Program-made: the position numbers and the translations under genes
Origin: Hymenopus coronatus
Taxonomy: Eukaryota > Arthropoda > Insecta > Mantodea > Hymenopodidae
NCBI GenBank assembly: GCA_030762935.1
Contig: CM060888.1
Coordinates: 120,849,468 to 120,913,467, forward strand
Length of the DNA stretch: 64,000 nt
Direction of reading: 5' to 3'
The notes under the pieces: model-generated
Seen by the model: the letters and a program-made list of their open reading frames with translations, nothing else
What the model was told of the DNA's origin: nothing
The model's database searches: none
In this document: one piece after another, positions 57,546-64,000 of the stretch
How positions within the stretch are numbered: the first letter of the stretch is position 1
Layout of the letters: each line of letters opens with the position of its first letter

Positions 57546-60500
57546 ATTGATGAGTCACCAAATTACCAGCTTAGCTGAAAAGTATAAAAGCATTTTGTAG
57601 CAACAGAAACAATACTACTTCTACTAATACGCTCATCTCAATGAGCGTAAGCAATTGCATTTCTTAGCACGCTGGAGTCCGACGGTCAAAGTGTCCCTGG
57701 AACGGTGCGGCAACTTCTACATCAGTGTTGCCGTGCACGGTTGTCTGCATCCAATATCAAGTAGATCTATGCGGTGTTTCTTCAATGCGCTCCCCTGCAC
57801 CATTCTCACGGAGTTGTGGTTTGATACACTAACCCTACAACTTGGAGAATTAGCATTTTAAGTATTAGTTGGTATCTGCTTGATTAGATGCCACAATATG
57901 TTTATTCTTGTCCAGTGAGAAGTATTCTTCAAATGTCTCGACAAGGAGAAAGAACATTTAAATGTACGCAAACAGCATGTCATTTATAAATTCTGAATTA
58001 TAAGATTCTCACAATTCTGCTCTCTTATCTTAATGCTCTATGCAGGAAGGTTCCTAAGTCCAATAAGAAACCATTAAGACGTGTACAATAGTTATTTCAT
58101 TAGAAACTTACACTTCATATATGCGCTACAACATACAACACACTTTAAAGTAAAGGGAGAAAGAAAGTAAGAAAGAAGTAAACAAATAAATAAATAAAAC
58201 AGATAATTAATTTAGAGCATGTCAGTATAGGTATTCTCTGTGAACTGAGGTAAAGATTACAGCGAACATGCTGTTGGCCACGTCACAATTGGGCTGTTGC
58301 TTCTCGAAGTTTATTTTTACTTTCTATTATTATTATTAATTTACCATTAGTAGTGGTGAAATGAGTCACGGTGATAGAGCCTCTCCGAATACTCACTAAC
58401 TGTCCTATTCCTCCCCCGGTTGCTCGCTAGCTATTGAACACAGGGTTACATTTCGTAACAACAACAACCGACTCACTGGTGATTGTCATGAGCACGTTCA
58501 TAGGCAAATGGTTGCAGGAGCTTGCAGCATGGATTAAAAGCGGCGGCTTACTTGCAGCTGTTGTGTACAGTGACTCTGCCTACCCGGGAACCAGAGCCCT
58601 TCTTGAGAACTATTATACTCAGGGCGCGTACATGGTGCAGAGATTTACTTGGTGTAGAGAACAACATTTTCTTTTCTTTTAAACAAAGCTAGCCTTGATT
58701 CACAACTTTTCAACACAGTTTCAAATTTGAAAGATGACCCTCTTTCTTTTAAAACTGAAAATCGTCTGTAATTTGGTTGTTGTATACCCGACGAATTTTC
58801 TCTTTTCACCTTACTACGTTTCTTTCCCTTGCATGCAATGTGCTTTCTTTCTAGCTTGAACTTAGATGTTCCGGACGACTTACTCAGTTCCTCGAAAAAA
58901 ATCAACTTGTCGAAAATGAAGCAGATCTATTCTCCGATGTAATATTATTTCGAAGCATAAGTTATTTTATAACATTAATCATCTTGCCTGACGAGGAATG
59001 TTATCCCTCAGACTTAGTCTCTCTCCAGGACTCCTTCACCGACGAAGTCAGAAAGATATATGTAAAGGTTTAAAATTTTCCTTGGTTATTGCAAACATTT
59101 TCCGTTGCTTAAACAGGTTATTGACACAAAATCAAACAACTCGTCGCCATATGAAAAATCGACTGACGAAAACAAAACCGCAACGAAATTCTATCTTCTC
59201 AAAAAGCAACAAAATGAAGACCAAAAATAATGGAAAAATACGTATTCTTACAAAGAAGGCTATCACAGATACAGTTAATCGATTTATTTTTTTGTTTTAA
59301 TATTTGTATTATCAATAATTTTTTTATTATTATTAGTTTTAATCAAATGAAAACGTCAACTTTAAGTTTAATCTGTTATCTCCTCCTAAACAAAACATTA
59401 ATAAATGTGCCTCTTGCTTCAACCTTCAAGAGAGTTACGGGAGGTACGGAGAAATATCTCCTTGGTTCTCGATAGTGCTTCTGGAATTTACATAGGGACA
59501 AAGAGCGTTAATCTCTCCAACTAACCAGTCGGCCAATGCCGAAGGACACTCCCTACCATCCTGGCGACGAAGCCCACCCTACGGAAGCTACCTCACATTA
59601 TGTATTAGTTGTTTATATTTGTTATTGACGAAATTCATGATATACTCAATTACTGATAGCTGTTACTTTTGAGCCAATGCCGAACAAAGGCCCATCTATA
59701 TATCTATAACCAACCCATGGGAATGAAAAATACACCAGCCAAAAAGATGCACAGTGGATAATCTTTTAGTAGTACGAAGAGTAATTAATTTTAAATATAA
59801 TCTATATGCAAAGGTTACCCTTATTTAATGCAAGACCAATGCATCCTAATAGCATGGGAAATGTGTAGCCTATTTTTGGACACTTGGGCTTAACCGAATT
59901 AAAATAAATACCTAGATAAATACTGAAGACCTTAACTAGTATGTTAAATATTGCCCTTATGTGTTTTATTAAAACGCAACCAGAGAATACATAACCAAAT
60001 AATCAAACGTATGTGCGCTTGCAGAATTATTGTGAATACCAGACTATTTTCCCATCGAGCATATTATAACCCATATACCTAAATTGATTTGTTTATTAAC
60101 TTGGTAGAAAACTGTGGATTCCTCACGATATATGCTGATTATAGGAGCCAATTTATTTGGTTATAAGTGGCAAACATCAATTAGCGTTCTATAATGTATT
60201 AAAATAAAGTACAGTCGGGGTTTCTTCATACAGATTACTTAAACTAACTTTTTACTATTTTCAATTAAGCGAGAAAATATTTTTGTAGAGAATGACATAC
60301 GTTAGTAGAATGTGATTTTAAAGTTAGTATATAACTCTTTACTAATTAGAAACGCGAGCCTATGTTATATTTGTTATTTTAATATAATTGAACTCGATAT
60401 CAAGGATGAATTAAAGAAAACCTTTCTGCAAGTGTATCTTCTCGGAAACACTGTTAAATGGGTGGCAAAAACTAAAAGAATACCTGTCATATTAAAAACA

Positions 60501-60730
60501 ATGCGCGTACTACCAGTTAACGTTTCTTTATTCTATTTTGTATTATACTGCTTGAACTATTTGATCATTACTACTGAGTCCGTACTATTGAGAACTTCCC
60601 TTTTACAATGTAAATAGGAATGAAACATTTAAACCAACTAACAAAATGTCATACTATATCACAGATTCAATCTTAGTAAAGAAAGACAGGAGTGAACAGT
60701 AAGGCCTTAATTTCGAAACACAATTAATAA
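57546..60730. other. 3.2 kb without recognised features
   Basis: Contains frames of 60-101 codons (57655-57861, 58434-58682, 58998-59300, 60312-60617), none with a nameable domain, and no shared repeat blocks. The 58434-58682 frame lies in less AT-rich DNA and is the most exon-like by composition, but this is weak. An AAATAAATAAATAAA tract lies at about 58184-58198. Confidence 0.42.
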
Positions 60731-61025
60731 CAGCGCGGTGGTAGCGCGGCTGCTTACCAAGCGGGAGGCCCGATTTCGATTTTCTCCCTTTGTGAGACCT
60801 GGTCCGAGTACACTCAGCCTCATGAGGTCCTGGGCAGGGTCAATTAAAGGCTACCCAAGGGAAAAGGCGCGGCTCTAGATTGCGAATACGTATTAACAAG
60901 CCGGGAAGGACTCGGGGCGCCAACCACGTCCTACCCTCCTGTACTGCACCCCACTCATGACGCTTGTAACAAACAGAGCAAGTGGGCGCATCGGTCGGAC
61001 TTGGTCGCACTTCGAGCTGTTGCGA
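60731..61025 (+). mobile_element. SINE family S1, diverged
   Basis: Starts within the head (CAGCGCGGTGGTAGCGCGGC). The B-box region is reduced (GGCCCGATTTCGATTTTC). The body has CACTCAGCCTCATGAGGTCC, ACAAGCCGGGAAGGACTCGG, CACGTCCTACCCTCCTGTAC and ends TTCGAGCTGTTGCGATA. It abuts the following family A copy. Confidence 0.8.
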
Positions 61026-61035
61026 TAAAGAGAAA

Positions 61036-61866
61036 AAATATGATCGGTTCCTTTCACATGACTTTCTCTACATCTGTGTAACAATTTTTTTTTTTTTTTG
61101 GTAGCTTAACGTCCTTTAATTTAGTTGGTCATATCGGACGATGAATGAAATTGGTGAAATGATGTTGAAATGATCTCGGGGTTCATGGAGCTTAAAGTTA
61201 CTCGACATTCGTCTTCAAAGGATAAGTTATACCCCGAAAAAAACCTTATCCGGGTAACTCACCCTAAGCGAGATTCGAACTGACGACCTGTTGAGCATCA
61301 GACAACTAAGTATTTTAAAAATGATACCAATTACAAGAAATATCTAGAAAACCGCCAACTCCATGAAAAAATACTATATGACATAAATTGTGTGTTTTTT
61401 TAATGAATTCTACATATTTTGTAGTGTAGATTTTTATCTGTTTCTTACGATTTACCTGTTATGTAAAATTCAGAAAAAAAGAGGTCTTCAGAGGCTATTC
61501 TATAAATATATAGATTTTATTTGCCATGTATTTTAATAAAATTTGTTAGAGCCATTTTTGAGAAAATCAAAATTGTTTAAATTTTTCCCATGTAATGGGT
61601 AGTTAGGGGTGGAGGATTTTCTTGAAAATCTTCGTGTCGCATCCTTGAAAGATATTGAACTTAAATACCAAGTTTGGCATTTGAGGGGCTTTTCATTTTT
61701 GTGCTATACTGTCCACACACACACACATACACACATGGACCTTATTCCAAAATGCTTTTTTTTTTTTATTCAGGGGGACCCAAAACATGTATTTCCGGTG
61801 AATTTTTGGGTACAATACAATACCTTCTCTATACACTATATACATGCTACGTGTAGAGAAAGTACA
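61036..61866 (+). mobile_element. Family A with nested SINE S4
   Basis: Start GATCGGTTCCTTTCACATG and ACTTTCTCTACATCTGTG, then broken at about 61083 by SINE S4. It resumes near 61309 with AGTATTTTAAAAATGATACC and continues to the CTTCTCTATACACTATATAC hairpin and CGTGTAGAGAAAGTA. About 250 bp of normal family sequence is missing at the break, so insertion was accompanied or followed by a deletion. Confidence 0.83.
61085..61308 (-). mobile_element. SINE family S4 with head, nested
   Basis: Minus strand: a tRNA-like head with the B box GTTCGAATCTC (61271-61281) and TCAACAGGTCGTCAG, then a body ending at a T run (61085-61099, an A tail on the minus strand). The body blocks ATATCGGACGATGAATGAAA and TTCATGGAGCTTAAAG match the headless copy at 11.5 kb. 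Confidence 0.8.
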
Positions 61867-62649
61867 TATCAAACGGAGCCCAGCTACGTAAACACACCAC
61901 CAAATTAACAATACAGGAAACTAGAATTCCAAGTATCACCAGAATCGGTACAAGCCTTCACTGGAGTTAGTGTAACCACCATTCAGTGTGTAACATGAAA
62001 GCTCTAGTATATAAACCTTTCAAAACAATTAATTATAGCTATAAACAAATAAGATTTCTGTAAGATCATTCAACTTTACTGCTACACTCTTTAAAGTGTA
62101 AATTTGTCTGTTTCATTTGCAGCTCCCAAGTCAAGAGAAGCCCATCTTGAGAATAAGAGGGAAGTTTGCAGTGGAGAAATTGTTAGTATAGTTGTTGTAT
62201 CGGGTCAATAGAGATGAATATCTGTGTAGCGGCAGGCGACACTTTGTCTTAGGGAGAAGACGTCCCAATGCAATCAATACGAGGTTCTGCCAAGCGATCA
62301 GCAATGGACAAGGGGTAGAAGATAGCTTCATTTATATTGTTGTAGTGACGTGGTTGTTGTTGTTGTTGTAGGAGGGGGGGATGCTATCATGTCCTATTTC
62401 GCTTCTCTTCTCCCTCCTATCCCTAGAGAATTCAGTACGTCTTAGAGTACCAACAATAAAAGAAATGCCATTGTCTATTCTCCCATCCTCTCAGTGTTGG
62501 AGAATGCTGGAACACGCGTCATTAGTCTTTTGTTGCTGGTGTTTTTGAGATGTTACTTAATCTAAACTTCTGCATAATAAAGGGCGAAATAAAAATAAGA
62601 ATTAAATTCTTAAATTAATGCAATTTCAACATAAAAAATTAAAAGAAAA
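61867..62649. other. Unassigned sequence
   Basis: Contains a (GTT)n tract at about 62352-62369. A 66-codon minus frame (62131-62331) has no nameable domain. No gene supported. Confidence 0.45.
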
Positions 62650-63491
62650 TCTGATGTGTTCCATTCACGTGACTTTCTCTATATCTTTCCAACAAATGAT
62701 TGTTAAAAAGCTTATGCTTCTATTTACTTCATGCTAACCGAGAAATAATTTGCAGAAATAGTTTTATTTCTTGCTTCCTTGTAAGTAGAAGCGAAATAAG
62801 GGAGTATCATAGGTTAAAGTGATAGTCAAAAGCTGGTTGCAATGTGACCTAAGTTCCCTTATTTTTATGGAGCAAATTCCTGTATGAGAAAAGTATAAGA
62901 TTTTTAAAGCTGAAACAAAAAATTAGGAATATCTCAAAAACGATCAACTCCACGAAAAAAATAAATACATAAATTGTGTGTTTTAAGGTGCTCTACATTT
63001 TTTGTGTGGTCAGTTTTTGTCCATCTCTTACGGTGTGGCAGTTATGCAAAATTCCGTAAAATTCATCCAGAATAAAGTAGTCTTCAGAGGATATTCCCAG
63101 AAAATTCAAGATATACATTTTATTTGAGGTGAATACCTTTAATATTCGATATTTTAATCAATGTCGTTAGTGCCAATTTTGAGAAAATCGAAATTTTCGA
63201 AAAAAGTTCCATGTAAAGGGTAGTTCGAGTTGTGGCTATTTTCTTCAAAATCTTCGTGTCACATCCTTGGAAGATACCAAACTTAAATACCAAGTTTAGT
63301 ATTTAACGGTATTTTAGTTTTTCAGCAATGCTGTCCACAGGCACACACACGGGCGGACCTTTTTCTGAAAATACTTTTGTTGGATCCAGGGGGCCTAAAA
63401 CATGTATTTTCGGTGAAATCTCGGTATCCAATTATTAAGTTGAATACAATATTTTCTCTATACACTATATACATAGTACGCATAGAGAAAG
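62650..63491 (+). mobile_element. Family A, reference copy
   Basis: Start TCTGATGTGTTCCATTCACG, inner inverted-repeat arm ACTTTCTCTAT at 62672-62682. Blocks in order: TTGTAAGTAGAAGCGAAATA, CAACTCCACGAAAAAAATAA, CTCTTACGGTGTGGCAGTTA, AGAGGATATTCCCAGAAAAT, TTTTAATCAATGTCGTTAG. The internal palindrome is ACCAAACTT (63276-63284) with AAGTTTAGT (63292-63300), and CA units lie at 63335-63350. The terminal hairpin has stem TTTCTCTAT (63453-63461) and ATAGAGAAA (63482-63490). No open frame is conserved between copies, so the family is non-autonomous. Architecture favours a Helentron-type (HINE) element. A TIR element is the alternative. Confidence 0.87.
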
Positions 63492-64000
63492 GAATATTTT
63501 CAATAAAAATCGTAACGAGAAAGGTAATCGGGAAGATGCCTTAGGCTATTGGAATATCTTCAGGGGAGTAAAGTATTCTGCCATTCCAATGGTTAGAACT
63601 ATGCTCAGAAAATAGAGGCGGTCTCGCTGTTAGCGGTGGAGCAAGCTGTTTTAAGTACCAACATAAACAACTTCGTTTCGTTTCATTATTGGCCACATTT
63701 ATGCACACAGTACACGTACGGCTACGACTTCAATTCTAAGTATGTATTTCTTTATCATATTTAGATCACCGTGAAAACCATTACAGTTCCAAAGTCATAA
63801 CAGGATATTGATCACAAAGTTTGATGTGTGTAAGAAACATAAAACTTTCTCCAGCACCTTGAAGAGCAGAGGCTGTGAATCAGAGAGAATAGCCATAATG
63901 GTGATCAGCCTGCTGTCTAGTATGAAAGTGAGGAAGTGGATGATATGAAGTGACGGTGAAACGGCGGAAAGGAACGTTGACTGTGGAGGAATTGGTGAAA
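63492..64000. other. Unassigned sequence at window end
   Basis: No gene or repeat recognised. The last 130 bases are G/A-rich. Confidence 0.45.

Noticed and set aside
58434..58682. 82-codon frame as an exon
   Set aside because: Composition is suggestive, but no domain or splice evidence is strong enough to call.

Overview
This window looks like intergenic or deep-intronic DNA from a large, AT-rich, repeat-rich animal genome. The evidence is eukaryotic throughout: tRNA-derived SINEs with polymerase III A and B boxes, one SINE with a perfect 13-bp target-site duplication, LTR-like and LINE-like relics, MITEs, long microsatellites and minisatellites. The SINE layout reminds me of tRNA-derived SINEs of insects and other arthropods, but that is a low-confidence memory-based guess. 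I recognise no intact protein-coding gene, rRNA or convincing functional tRNA. The open frames present are short, low-complexity, or lie inside repeats.

The dominant component is one dispersed family, called family A here. It has about 20 full or partial copies in both orientations and covers roughly 15 kb by my hand-drawn limits. A typical copy is 0.8-0.9 kb. It begins near TGTGTTCCATTCACATG followed by ACTTTCTCTAC, contains an internal palindrome around AAGTTTGGT and a (CA)n tract, and ends in a hairpin closing with GTAGAGAAAGTA. The inverted repeat is terminal at one end but about 25 bp inside at the other. These traits resemble non-autonomous Helentron-type elements (HINE / DINE-1-like), although a TIR DNA transposon is not excluded.

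Layout. 0-8.3 kb: family A copies, one SINE S1, one SINE S2, quiet AT-rich DNA. 8.3-13.4 kb: S1, a GATA-type array, an (AT)n tract, a GC-richer island of unknown nature. 13.4-21.3 kb: dense family A cluster, including abutting opposite copies and a 662-bp MITE bounded by TTAA. 21.3-33.1 kb: scattered SINEs, a 766-bp MITE, family A copies with SINEs nested inside, one LTR-like element. 33.9-38.2 kb: a large diverged inverted repeat (about 600-bp arms) enclosing a 2-kb minisatellite. 39.4-42.9 kb: a decayed coiled-coil coding relic and a family A copy. 43.2-44.7 kb: a 1.4-kb trinucleotide array. 46-54.2 kb: a second LTR-like copy, tandem and direct duplications, two LINE C-terminal relics, a 43-bp tandem array, and a SINE in back-to-back inverted arrangement. 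54.2-64 kb: SINE fragments and three more family A copies.

Nested order can be read in places. SINEs and the TTAA MITE sit inside family A copies, so family A spread before those insertions. All assignments come from reading by eye. Element edges are approximate unless a duplication or TIR is stated.
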